Assembly: GCA_963696025.1 (NCBI GenBank)
Contig: CAVOII010000009.1
Span: 124,001 to 188,000, forward strand
Source of the DNA: JABCYV01 sp963696025
Lineage (GTDB): Bacteria > Acidobacteriota > Terriglobia > Terriglobales > Acidobacteriaceae
Length of the DNA: 64,000 bases
Reading direction: 5' to 3'
In this document: positions 1 to 8,033 of the stretch, piece after piece
Numbering within the stretch: the stretch's first letter is position 1
Layout of the letters: every line of letters starts with the position of its first letter
Program-made: the position numbers and the translations under genes
The notes under the pieces: model-generated
The model's database searches: none
What the model saw: the letters and a program-made list of their open reading frames with translations, nothing else
What the model was told of the DNA's origin: nothing

Positions 1-1703
1 TACTCGGCCCGCGCCTCTCTTACCCGTCCTTCTTTCTGAAGAAGAACCCCATGGGCCCAGTGATCTTCCGGAAAGTTGGGGTACATCGCCTCGACCTGCT
101 CCAGAAGCTGTTCTCCATAGTTGAGTTTCCCAGTAGCTATTTCCACATTCGCCAAAGTAAGCAAGGTCGTAGCTTTCCGGAATGGCGACAGATTTGTCTC
201 TTGCAAAAGCGGCGAAAGCAGCGCCTCTACTTCGGCGTATTTGTGTTCATCAAACAGCCCGTGAGCGAGAAAGAGAGTTACGGTTGGATTATCCGGGGAC
301 ACTTCATGCGCCCTTCGGAATTCCTCCATGGCAAGAGCCGACCGGCCTCTGTCCATGTTAAGGTTTCCCAAATACCCGAGCACCATTCCGTTCGCAGGAT
401 AGAGGTCGAGTGCCCGCTGGTAGTAGACGAAGTCATCTTTATAATACTTTTGCTGGACAACAGTCAGATAAGAGAACGTCACCACCAACACCGCGCCGAA
501 GGCCATCAGAGCGGTTCTCCCGAACCCGACCGTCGCCCCGAGCCTTCTTACCAGTAGACCAATCAGAATGCACAATCCAACCGAGGGAAGATAGAGATAG
601 CGGTCGTGGGTTATATCTCCCTGCGGGTAAATCCTGATGCCAGCCAGTACGGGAAGTATGGGCAGCACGATGAGCGCCCCAGCTATCCCGATAGTCAGGT
701 CGTATCGAACCGCAAGCCACGCGAACAGGACGACTCCGGACAGGATACCCGCTAACGCTAACCACATGGGCAGTGTTGGGGCTGAAATCAGAGGATTCAT
801 GTAGCAGCCGCTGAGGCCAATGGGAAGTATGAGCTTATTCAGGTAAAAAAGCGCGACGGAGGGAATGCTATAGATCGTCTGCTGCCAGCTGTTCCTGCCG
901 CTCTCAACGCCGACGCGTCCCAGCACCGCAAACCGGACCGCGAAATAGAAGAAAGTCGCAGCCAGATACCATGAACCGACTTTCAGTGCTGTCCTAGTGT
1001 TCGACCGCCACTTTTTTTCTTCCAAGTTGAACAGCGCCAGCAGGACCAGAATCGGCAGAATGGCAACCGCCGTCTCTTTGGTGAAAAGCGCAGCAGCGTA
1101 GAGCACCACACTCCACAGCAGGCGGGACCGTACCGGTTGACCGCTTGCCGCATCTGGAGCCAACAACAGAAGAACTGAACCTAGAAAGAAAATTACGAAT
1201 AAGATTTCATTGCTGGCAGAGACCCACGAAACCGCATCAACGTGGATTGGATCTACAGCAAATACCGCGGCCGCGAGTGATGCCGCGAAGTCACTCTTAA
1301 GCAGCCGCCGGCAGACCGCAAACACCAGGTATGTCACGGCTACGTGCAGCAAAATGTTGGAGAGATGCCACACCCATAGAGATAGTCCACCAACCGTATT
1401 TACCAACAGCATCCAAATGGAAAATAGAGGACGATAAAAGAAAACTTGATCGCTGGCTATTTTGGCCTCACTCCACAGATGAGTGGTCAGCAAGCGGAAC
1501 AGATATCCCCACGATTGCACCTGAGGGTTGTTTACGATCTGCACATGATCGTCACGGATAAAACCGTTAAAAAGTGAGGGTATGTAGATGCCTAACGCCA
1601 GGATGCAGGGAATCGCCCGAGTCCATGGCCTCGGGGCATCAGGGACCGGTCGAACACTGAAGGTGGATTCTCTAACGGCTTTGGACTTGTCTTTCCTTCG
1701 CAT
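1..1703 (-). CDS. Partial GT39-like multi-spanning membrane protein with C-terminal TPRs
   Basis: The reading frame is open on the minus strand from an ATG at 1703 to the window edge, so the C-terminus is missing. The N-terminal part has a basic leader, a hydrophobic helix ending in IYIPSLFNGF, then the acidic loop FIRDDHVQIVNNPQ. This is the signature of the Dol-P-mannose mannosyltransferase-like (TMTC/GT39) membrane proteins of Acidobacteriota. The distal visible part (about 1-450) reads as TPR helices such as YGEQLLEQVEAMYPNFPEDH. Role: probably transfer of a lipid-linked sugar at the outer face of the inner membrane; substrate unknown. An in-frame ATG at 1829 is an alternative start. Neither start has a strong Shine-Dalgarno sequence. 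Confidence 0.7.
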   Translation of the reverse strand, partial: MRRKDKSKAVRESTFSVRPVPDAPRPWTRAIPCILALGIYIPSLFNGFIRDDHVQIVNNPQVQSWGYLFRLLTTHLWSEAKIASDQVFFYRPLFSIWMLLVNTVGGLSLWVWHLSNILLHVAVTYLVFAVCRRLLKSDFAASLAAAVFAVDPIHVDAVSWVSASNEILFVIFFLGSVLLLLAPDAASGQPVRSRLLWSVVLYAAALFTKETAVAILPILVLLALFNLEEKKWRSNTRTALKVGSWYLAATFFYFAVRFAVLGRVGVESGRNSWQQTIYSIPSVALFYLNKLILPIGLSGCYMNPLISAPTLPMWLALAGILSGVVLFAWLAVRYDLTIGIAGALIVLPILPVLAGIRIYPQGDITHDRYLYLPSVGLCILIGLLVRRLGATVGFGRTALMAFGAVLVVTFSYLTVVQQKYYKDDFVYYQRALDLYPANGMVLGYLGNLNMDRGRSALAMEEFRRAHEVSPDNPTVTLFLAHGLFDEHKYAEVEALLSPLLQETNLSPFRKATTLLTLANVEIATGKLNYGEQLLEQVEAMYPNFPEDHWAHGVLLQKEGRVREARAE

Positions 1704-2029
1704 CGCGATAGACCGAAACCTCTCCGACAATCGTGAGACAACGGGGAAACCGAGTTCGCTTTTGTGCGCCTTCTTCGTGCCAGTGTTACTTAGAAAACGT
1801 GGGGGCTCAGCAGGGAGGATATACAGCATAGTCTGGCTGCCTTTCGCAGTCAATATCCTGACAAGAATTGACCGAGGCGTAAGGAGGACCCGATTCCTTC
1901 GTTAATTTCCGGCATTTAATTCAATGAGATAGATCGCAGGTACGTTGGGACTCAAGACCAGACATTGCGCAGAAAAGGTGTCGCCTTCTATCAGGAGTTC
2001 AATGCCCGCGATTGTAATAGCTCAAACTT
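1704..2029. other. Intergenic stretch, no gene seen
   Basis: About 325 bases lie between the 3' end of the GT2 gene and the preferred start of the leftmost gene. Both flanking genes read leftward, so the stretch should carry the promoter of the leftmost gene. The first 126 bases could instead be coding if the ATG at 1829 is the true start. I see no strong inverted repeat or RNA gene. Confidence 0.4.
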
Positions 2030-2773
2030 CTAGGTCTGCCAATACTTATGGTCGCGCAGGAAGAAGTTTTCGTTCCAGTAGTTGAACGCCGTGGCCAGGA
2101 AAAGTCGCGCAATGCGCAAGTGCCCCATCTTCTGGAAGCGGCGATTGGTCGTATAAACGCCGCCACGCACGATCCCGAATTTGCTGCGCGCCACTTGCTG
2201 GCTCAAATGGTAGTCCTCGGCAAAGTGGACCTGCTCGTTAAATCCTCCGAGCTCGTCAAAGCGCCGCTTTTCGAAAAGCATGAACATTCCGGTGCTGAAG
2301 GGATGGTGCAGGCGGGAAAGATATTGAAACAGATCATTGCTGGCGTAGAAGAGCTTGTCGGTGAAACTCCCCTCGCGGCAAAGTATGTTGGTGGTGACAC
2401 AATGCAGTTTCTTGCGCTTTGCCAGTTCGATGGCACGGCGCACCAGCGAAGGGCTGGCCGGTTCGATGTCAGCATCAAGGAAAAGCACATAGGGCGTGTC
2501 GGCGAGGTGAGCGCCGGCGTTCCGGCCAGCGGAGGGCAGACCGCCCGGAATTACGCTAACATTGAGCCGATCGCGGAAGCCCATGACGACTTCCCGAGTT
2601 CCGTCGGTGGAGTTGGCGTCAGCTACCAACACTCTCGTATTCGGCATCCTGGAGTAGTCCTGACTCGCCAGCGAATTCAGCAAGCGCGGAATCAGCTTCG
2701 CCTCGTTCTTTGCCGGAATCACAATGGTCAGGTCGCTGATCGTGTTCTCGGTTGACATCGCCTTGGTAGACAT
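2030..2773 (-). CDS. Family 2 glycosyltransferase
   Basis: A 247-residue GT-A fold glycosyltransferase. The N-terminal strand and nucleotide-binding loop LTIVIPAKNEA lie at about residues 15-25, followed by LVADANSTDGT and the metal-binding DxD in LFLDADIEP near residue 100. The acceptor-side FNEQVHFAEDYHLSQ motif lies near residue 185. Family knowledge: it transfers a sugar from a nucleotide donor to a lipid or glycan acceptor at the cytoplasmic face of the membrane. It overlaps the upstream phosphoesterase gene by 155 bases in another frame. A second ATG (2758) would trim five residues but not remove the overlap. The substrate cannot be told from sequence. Confidence 0.85.
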   Translation of the reverse strand: MSTKAMSTENTISDLTIVIPAKNEAKLIPRLLNSLASQDYSRMPNTRVLVADANSTDGTREVVMGFRDRLNVSVIPGGLPSAGRNAGAHLADTPYVLFLDADIEPASPSLVRRAIELAKRKKLHCVTTNILCREGSFTDKLFYASNDLFQYLSRLHHPFSTGMFMLFEKRRFDELGGFNEQVHFAEDYHLSQQVARSKFGIVRGGVYTTNRRFQKMGHLRIARLFLATAFNYWNENFFLRDHKYWQT

Positions 2774-3452
2774 GGATGTTTACTCCTTCCTCGCCAATCG
2801 TCAGATAGGTCGGCTTGGAATCGGTCCAGCCGCCTGCGTTGTAGTACTGCACACCATCATGCTCGCGGTAGAGAGCCTCATGGGTGTGGCCGCAGAAGAT
2901 GCGGTTGACACTGTGTTGCCGCGCATACGACAGCGCGCCCGATGCGACCTTGGGCGACAGGCGCAACCAACGTGTATTCAAGCGATCGATCAAGCGCGCC
3001 AAAGGCTTGCCCTTCAGATCGTGTTTCTGTACCCAAAGATAGAGCAGCGTCCCGAAATGGCTGAGCCTCAAACTGTTCACCTGGAAACCGTCGAACTGGT
3101 GACCGTGAATAGCGAGATGGCGCAGTCCGGCATATTCCCAGGCGAACTCCTGATAAACCTTCACGCCCACCAGGTGCGACATCACGTTAGTCAGGCCGCG
3201 GTCGTGGTTGCCTTCCACCCAGACCACCTCAACCTTACGTTTGGGATTAGAGAGTTTGCGGATGTAACCGAGAAAGCGCCAGTGGTCCTTGGTGAGACGG
3301 CCGAAGTTCAGGTCAGCGAAGATATCGCCCAGCAGGATCAATCGCCGGAAAGAATTTTCTTTGAGCACGAGGGTGGCATCGTGCGCGCGGCTGCAATCCG
3401 AGCCGAGGTGCACGTCGGAGAGGATCAGCGTGTCGTAGACGGGCGGATCCAT
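2619..3452 (-). CDS. LpxH-like metallophosphoesterase (UDP-2,3-diacylglucosamine diphosphatase family)
   Basis: A calcineurin-like phosphoesterase of 277 residues with the full metal-binding set: LSDVHLGSD (residues 11-19), LLGDIFAD (40-47), WVEGNHDRG (78-86), AIHGHQFDG (114-122) and FCGHTHEA (186-193). LpxH-family enzymes hydrolyse UDP-2,3-diacylglucosamine to lipid X in lipid A synthesis at the inner membrane. The recognisable domain ends near residue 230 (base about 2765). The last 45 or so residues lie over the start of the next gene and are polar and low in similarity to anything, so they may be a read-through tail. It sits 107 bases downstream of YggX and may be co-transcribed with it. 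Confidence 0.8.
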   Translation of the reverse strand: MDPPVYDTLILSDVHLGSDCSRAHDATLVLKENSFRRLILLGDIFADLNFGRLTKDHWRFLGYIRKLSNPKRKVEVVWVEGNHDRGLTNVMSHLVGVKVYQEFAWEYAGLRHLAIHGHQFDGFQVNSLRLSHFGTLLYLWVQKHDLKGKPLARLIDRLNTRWLRLSPKVASGALSYARQHSVNRIFCGHTHEALYREHDGVQYYNAGGWTDSKPTYLTIGEEGVNIHVYQGDVNREHDQRPDHCDSGKERGEADSALAEFAGESGLLQDAEYESVGS

Positions 3453-3559
3453 ACTTCTTTTCTAGCGCAGCAATGTTACGAGATGATGAAAATTGCACAA
3501 AAAATAGTGCAGTTGGTATTACAAAAGTACCTAGCGGTTAAGTCCATGATTTTGCGGAG

Positions 3560-3838
3560 TTATTTCTCTACTGGCGGCACATACTCCTTGGGCAAGGCCG
3601 CGCCTTCGCCAAAAAAGTATTGCTCCATCTGCTTGACGATGACCTCCTGGTCCTCGCGGCGAGCAGGATTGAGGCGGTATTCGTTGAGCAGCATTTTGCA
3701 GAATTCCGTCCAGGATTGCCAGGCGTGTTGAGAGACGCTCTCGTAGATTTTCTTTCCCAGTTCAGTGTCAAACGGCGCCTCGTCAAGACCGGGGAGCTCT
3801 TTCTGAAGTTTGACGCAGAAGACAGTGCGTTGTGGCAT
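3560..3838 (-). CDS. yggX: YggX family Fe(2+)-trafficking / oxidative damage protection protein
   Basis: A 92-residue protein of the family's normal length. It shows the hallmark start RTVFCVKLQKELPGL with the conserved cysteine at position 8, the ELGKKIYESVSQHAWQ block, and LNEYRLNPA followed by MEQYFFG near the end. In enterobacteria YggX is a cytoplasmic protein that protects Fe-S enzymes from superoxide and is proposed to handle Fe(2+). It lies 36 bases downstream of pgsA on the same strand, so it is probably in the same transcript. No unusual features. Confidence 0.92.
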   Translation of the reverse strand: MPQRTVFCVKLQKELPGLDEAPFDTELGKKIYESVSQHAWQSWTEFCKMLLNEYRLNPARREDQEVIVKQMEQYFFGEGAALPKEYVPPVEK

Positions 3839-3874
3839 GACTTTTCCTCGCAGCTTTGTGAACTGAAAATTATC

Positions 3875-4489
3875 TCACATGGAAGAACGCTGCTGGGAAT
3901 GGCTGGCAGAGCCGACCGCTTCCGTTGAAATCTTGCCGTGGGCACGCAGTCGCTGGCCAACCAGCAAAACATAATGCAATGACGAGACTATAGTGAAGGC
4001 AATGGTGGCATGAAGAAATGTGGTCCGAGTAATCCAGACCCCTCTTGCACGGTCCACCTCGAACAGCATCACGAAAAAAACTGCCGCAATCTGGGCCAGA
4101 GTATTGGCTTTGCCAAAGATGCTGGGACGGAAGTCGCGCAACCCCGCAATGGTGTAAAGCACAGCGCTGGCGCAGAGAATGCAGATGTCGCGGCTGAAGA
4201 CCATGACCGTATATTTCCAGGGAATTTTGTGCAGAATGGCAAGCACCATGAACATGGTGCTGAGCAGTAACTTGTCAGCAATGGGGTCGAGATACTGGCC
4301 GAGCACGGTCTGTTGTTTGAGGGTGCGGGCGAGCAGACCATCCAGGCCATCGCTAAGGCCGGCGAGAACGAACAGTAGCAGCGCCCAGTGATAGTGGCCT
4401 TCCACGAGATTGATCACGATGAAGGGCACAAACATCATGCGTAACAAAGTAAGTTGGTTGGGGGCGGTGAGCAGTTGAGAGAACTTCAC
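3875..4489 (-). CDS. pgsA: CDP-diacylglycerol--glycerol-3-phosphate 3-phosphatidyltransferase
   Basis: A 204-residue integral membrane CDP-alcohol phosphatidyltransferase. The catalytic signature D-G-x2-A-R-x8-G-x3-D-x3-D is complete: SDGLDGLLAR (about 47-56) followed by LGQYLDPIADK (about 63-73). The start NQLTLLRMMFVPF is typical of PgsA. It makes phosphatidylglycerol phosphate from CDP-diacylglycerol and glycerol-3-phosphate, the committed step to PG and cardiolipin. The ATG overlaps the stop of the upstream small gene (ATGA), which implies translational coupling. A related CDP-alcohol transferase cannot be excluded, but the fit to PgsA is good. Confidence 0.85.
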   Translation of the reverse strand: MKFSQLLTAPNQLTLLRMMFVPFIVINLVEGHYHWALLLFVLAGLSDGLDGLLARTLKQQTVLGQYLDPIADKLLLSTMFMVLAILHKIPWKYTVMVFSRDICILCASAVLYTIAGLRDFRPSIFGKANTLAQIAAVFFVMLFEVDRARGVWITRTTFLHATIAFTIVSSLHYVLLVGQRLRAHGKISTEAVGSASHSQQRSSM

Positions 4490-4800
4490 CTGGAATCCTC
4501 GGGCGTCTGACGCCCCGCGTGGCGAGAGAGCACGGCAGCCGGATCGAGACCGGTCTTGCTGGCGAAGCGTTGCGAAAGCGAAGCGATGCTGCCATCCGGC
4601 AGATCGAGTTCCATGCGCTCGACACGGTGCATGGGAAAGAAAACTACGCTTGGAGAAAATGATTCACCATCTTTCACCATGGAGACCAAATCGTCGAAGG
4701 ACGCCAGTTCGATGCCGCAAAGAGTCAAGCCTTCGGGAATGAGGGCCAGAATCGCGCCCCAGAATTTTTCTCGAGGATTGCCCAGCGTGACGATGACCAT
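4486..4800 (-). CDS. Small conserved-looking protein coupled to pgsA
   Basis: I chose the ATG at 4800, giving 104 residues beginning MVIVTLGNPREKFWGAIL. The open frame extends further upstream, but that part overlaps the permease end and is compositionally unlike protein. Visible features are a compact alpha/beta pattern, the segment GIELASFDDLVSMVKDGE and the motif SVVFFPMHRVERMELD. No catalytic or membrane motif is evident. I do not know its function; I have the impression of similar small acidobacterial proteins but cannot check it here. Its last codon overlaps the start of pgsA, so a role linked to phospholipid synthesis is a guess from context only. Confidence 0.65.
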   Translation of the reverse strand: MVIVTLGNPREKFWGAILALIPEGLTLCGIELASFDDLVSMVKDGESFSPSVVFFPMHRVERMELDLPDGSIASLSQRFASKTGLDPAAVLSRHAGRQTPEDSR

Positions 4801-4981
4801 AGCTGCAGGCCGAAAGGGATTCTCGCCGCTGTAAATCAGGCCTTCACGCTGACCGGGATTTTGCACAGCTGCGATTGTCGCCGTATGGCGGCCATCTTTG
4901 CAACTATGGCCAAGCACAGCGATTCGAGCGGCGTTGCTGGACGGGACGGTGGCTCCCTCATCGGAGATGGCCGTTTTCGGA

Positions 4982-6304
4982 CTAAGCTGGAACAACACAT
5001 CTGCTAGTCTGGGTCGTATCCACTGCTTCCGGCCTGTAGCCTCGGGTCGCGAAGTAAAGCACGTAGACGTGGCATAACAGCGGAACCACAAAGGCATCGC
5101 GGATATTGGTCCGGTCCGAGATGTATCCCATCAACGCGGGAAAGATGGCGCCCCCAATGATCGACATCACCAGCAAAGACGAGCCCAGCTTGGTGTAAGG
5201 GCCGAGATGTTTCAAGCTCAGCGCGAAAATGGTGGGAAACATAATCGAATGGAAGAACCCGAGTATAACAATGGCCCAGACCGAGGCGGCTCCGGACCCA
5301 AACAAAATCAGCGTCAGGCATGTCAACGACGCGAGCCCGAAAAGCGAAAGTAATTTGGGCGCAGGGACGCGCTTCATCACATAAGAACCGATGAATCTTC
5401 CCAGCATGAATCCGAGCAGATGCAGTTTCAAGTAGTTCGCGGCGCTCCTTTCCGGAGTTCCGGGAATACTGTACTGGGCGAAACGTATGACGAAGCTGGC
5501 CACCCCGACCTGGGCACCAACATAAAAAAATTGCGCAAGCACACCTTTCACCAAATGTCCATGACGGCTGATGCCCCGTAGTCCACTGGCGAGAGACTCT
5601 GGTTCCTGCTCTCCATTCTGTTCCTGGATTTCGGGCAGATGGGCGAAATAGATCATGGCGGCTACGGTCAAAAAGACCCCGGCAATCACCAGATAAGGGA
5701 CTTTTACCGTGCTGGCCTCAGCGGCACGATAGGCCTGCAGCTGCGCCGAGCTCATGGCCGCGGTCTGTGCGCGGGTGTGTTCGATGCCAGAGAGGATGAA
5801 AGCGGCGCCAATGATCGGGGTCACAACGGCGCCTACGGCGTTAAACGATTGCGCCACGTTCAAGCGCCGTTCAGAGCTCTCGGGAGGCCCGAGAAGAGTT
5901 ACATAAGGATTCGCCGCGACTTCCAGGACGCCTTGGCCGCAGGCCATCACGAACAAGGCAAATAGAAAAAATCCATATACCCTGATTGAGGCGGCGGGAA
6001 TAAACAGAAGTGAGCCCGTCGCGCAGGCGAAAAGTCCGACCAGGATGCCTTTCCGGTATCCAATCTTCTCCATCAGCCACCCGGCGGGCACAGCCGCAAG
6101 GAAATAGCCGCCGAAAAATGCCGTCTGAATCAGGGACGATTGAAAGTCCGTCAGGCCAAATGCCTTCTTCAGATGAGGAATCAGGATATCGTTGAGATTG
6201 ACTCCCAACGCCCAAAGAAAAAACAGGCTCGTGACCAGGATCAGCGGCAACACGTATTGGCGCTCGGTAAGTGGCGCAGAAGTAGACTTCATATTGGTTG
6301 TCAT
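4982..6304 (-). CDS. fucP: FucP-like L-fucose/H+ symporter (MFS)
   Basis: The start at 6304 overlaps the preceding SDR stop as ATGA. The open frame extends further upstream only as a shadow of that SDR gene. The protein (about 440 residues, 12 predicted membrane helices) shows FucP-family blocks: FFLWALGVNLNDILIPHLKKAFGL near residue 20, FGGYFLAAVPAGWLMEKIGYRKGI near 60 and the transmembrane 4 segment GQGVLEVAANPYVTLLG with the proton/sugar-site Glu and Asn. FucP carries L-fucose with a proton across the inner membrane. Its place as the last gene after receptor, TPR and dehydrogenase genes fits sugar uptake. Specificity for L-fucose over L-rhamnose or D-arabinose is inferred. Confidence 0.85.
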   Translation of the reverse strand: MTTNMKSTSAPLTERQYVLPLILVTSLFFLWALGVNLNDILIPHLKKAFGLTDFQSSLIQTAFFGGYFLAAVPAGWLMEKIGYRKGILVGLFACATGSLLFIPAASIRVYGFFLFALFVMACGQGVLEVAANPYVTLLGPPESSERRLNVAQSFNAVGAVVTPIIGAAFILSGIEHTRAQTAAMSSAQLQAYRAAEASTVKVPYLVIAGVFLTVAAMIYFAHLPEIQEQNGEQEPESLASGLRGISRHGHLVKGVLAQFFYVGAQVGVASFVIRFAQYSIPGTPERSAANYLKLHLLGFMLGRFIGSYVMKRVPAPKLLSLFGLASLTCLTLILFGSGAASVWAIVILGFFHSIMFPTIFALSLKHLGPYTKLGSSLLVMSIIGGAIFPALMGYISDRTNIRDAFVVPLLCHVYVLYFATRGYRPEAVDTTQTSRCVVPA

Positions 6305-7083
6305 GTCAGTGCCCGGTCCAGATGTACATACCCACCATCCACAAACAAATGCTGGCCAGTGATATGCCCAGCCTGGGGAGAAACCAGGAAAACGACCATG
6401 GCCGCGATCTCTTCCGGAGTGGTGGCGCGGCTTTCCAAGGGAATCTTGGCCAGGATGCTCTTTAATTTCTTTTCGGGGTCGGGGAAGCTCTTGAGCCAGC
6501 GTTCGTACAGCGGTGTGATGACTTCCGCAGGAACAACTGCGTTGACCCGAATGCCGCAGGGCAGCAATTCGGCGGCCCATTCCCGAGTCAGGCCAAGGAT
6601 AGCTCCCTTAGCCGCCACATATCCGGACGTTCCACCCTGACCAGTCACCGCCGTCTTTGAGCTGATGTTGATGATGGCTCCACGCGAGTTCTTTAAATGG
6701 GGAAGAGCATAGTGCGCCATGTTGTAGTAGTGCAGCAGATTGCACTGTAAGGACGCCACAAACTGATCGGGGCTGCCCTTGGCCAGACCAACGCCGTCAT
6801 TGACACCGGCATTGTTTACCAGTGCGTCGATTAGTCCGAGTCTGTCCACCGTCTGCGCCACCGCGGCCTGACAGTTTTCCGGAACAGTCAGCTCGGCCGA
6901 CAAAAAATGAGCCTCGATACCCTGGCTGCGTAGCTCAGCTTGAAACCGCTCTCCGGCCGCAATGTTGCGGTCCACAATTACGGGGACCGCACCTTCTTTC
7001 CCGAACTCGCGTGCGATGGCAGCGCCAATCCCGCTTGCGCCTCCTGTAATGATTACGACTTTGTCCCGCAGTTGCAGGTCCAT
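6301..7083 (-). CDS. SDR-family L-fucose (6-deoxyhexose) 1-dehydrogenase, probable
   Basis: A classical 260-residue short-chain dehydrogenase: TGGASGIG (13-20), NNAG (90-93), the SSK serine (about 142) and the YVAAK pair Y155/K159. The segment TGQGGTSGYVAAKGAILGLTREWA and the PAEVITPLYERWLKSFPDPEK region resemble L-fucose dehydrogenases of Burkholderia and animals. The proposed reaction is L-fucose plus NAD(P)+ to L-fucono-lactone, the first step of the non-phosphorylative pathway. It lies 97 bases downstream of the second SDR and overlaps the FucP start by four bases. Sugar and sequence role in the pathway are inferred from neighbours; SDR substrates are hard to predict from sequence. Confidence 0.72.
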   Translation of the reverse strand: MDLQLRDKVVIITGGASGIGAAIAREFGKEGAVPVIVDRNIAAGERFQAELRSQGIEAHFLSAELTVPENCQAAVAQTVDRLGLIDALVNNAGVNDGVGLAKGSPDQFVASLQCNLLHYYNMAHYALPHLKNSRGAIINISSKTAVTGQGGTSGYVAAKGAILGLTREWAAELLPCGIRVNAVVPAEVITPLYERWLKSFPDPEKKLKSILAKIPLESRATTPEEIAAMVVFLVSPQAGHITGQHLFVDGGYVHLDRALT

Positions 7084-7179
7084 GAACGTGAGAGCCCGCG
7101 CCTAAGAAGAGCCATAGTGGCAACCCAATTTGCGCGAGCCCAACCCGTGATCCATGTTCGTCAGAGAAACCATTGCTAG

Positions 7180-7979
7180 CTAGCCGCGAAGATTGAAGAA
7201 GCCTCCGTCAATGGGATAGTCAGTTCCGGTGATGAAAGCGGCTTCGTCCGAGCATAGAAACAGCGCCACTGCCGCCACTTCGCTGGGTTGAGCCATCCGG
7301 CCGATGGGCTGCGACTGCGCCAATTTTTCGAACATCTCCTTCTCTCTTCCCGGATAATTGCGCCGGAGGTATCCATCCACGAATGGAGTGTGCACCCGCG
7401 CGGGGGAAATACAATTGCAGCGAATGTTGTAAGCCAGGTAATCCTTGGCAACCGAGTAGGTCATTGCGATCACCGCGCCTTTACTCATGGAGTAGGCAAA
7501 GCGGTCGGGAAGTCCGGCAGTACCCGCAATCGAGGCCATGTTCAAAATCACGCCGCCTCCGCTGCCTTTCAGGTGCCCGATGCAACCGTACATGCAGTTG
7601 TAGATACCCTTAATATTTACACAGTAGACCCGGTCGAAGTCCTTCTCCGACGTGGTTTCGAGATTGCCCACATGGGAAATGCCGGCATTGTTTACCAGGA
7701 TGTGTATGCGTTCGTGCTGAAAGATGGTTTCGAAGACACTTTTCACATTCTCCTGGTCGGAGACATCACAGCGATAAGCCTTGGCGTTGCGTCCCAGGGC
7801 GACGATTTCGGCGGCCACGGCCTCGGCAGCGGCCTGGTCTATGTCCAGGATTCGAACGCAGGCTCCGCTCGCGGCAAATCTTTCCGCAATGGCCCGCCCG
7901 ATTCCACTGGCGCCCCCGGTGACTACGCCGACTTTGCCATCGAGGCGAAATCCGTCTGGTTGAGCTTTCAGAGAGACAT
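7180..7979 (-). CDS. SDR dehydrogenase, probable 2-keto-3-deoxy-L-fuconate 4-dehydrogenase; start codon out of frame
   Basis: The frame encodes a complete SDR fold: TGGASGIG at bases 7897-7920, VNNAGISH, NMASIAGTAG and the YSMSK catalytic pair, ending in IDGGFFNLRG. The first ATG/GTG/TTG in frame is the GTG at 7818, which would remove the cofactor site and cannot be the real start. A good Shine-Dalgarno (AGGAGG) sits just before an ATG at 7979, but that ATG reads three codons to TGA. Removing two bases of the CT run after it restores a full-length protein. A CTG at 7971, nine bases after AGGAGG, is the only in-frame alternative. In the pathway it would oxidise the 4-hydroxyl of 2-keto-3-deoxy-L-fuconate. 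Confidence 0.75.
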
Positions 7980-8033
7980 TCCTCCTACGTTGGAAAACAA
8001 AACATCCCTGTCGTCACACATTTATTGTTCTGC

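Noticed and set aside
2724..3731. Long plus-strand open frame (335 codons) across the LpxH-like gene
   Set aside because: It is antisense to a gene with all phosphoesterase motifs and has no recognisable domain of its own.
6305..6580. N-terminal extension of the FucP-like permease
   Set aside because: It is out-of-frame sequence of the SDR gene and has no transporter-like character; the ATGA overlap at 6301-6304 is the natural start.
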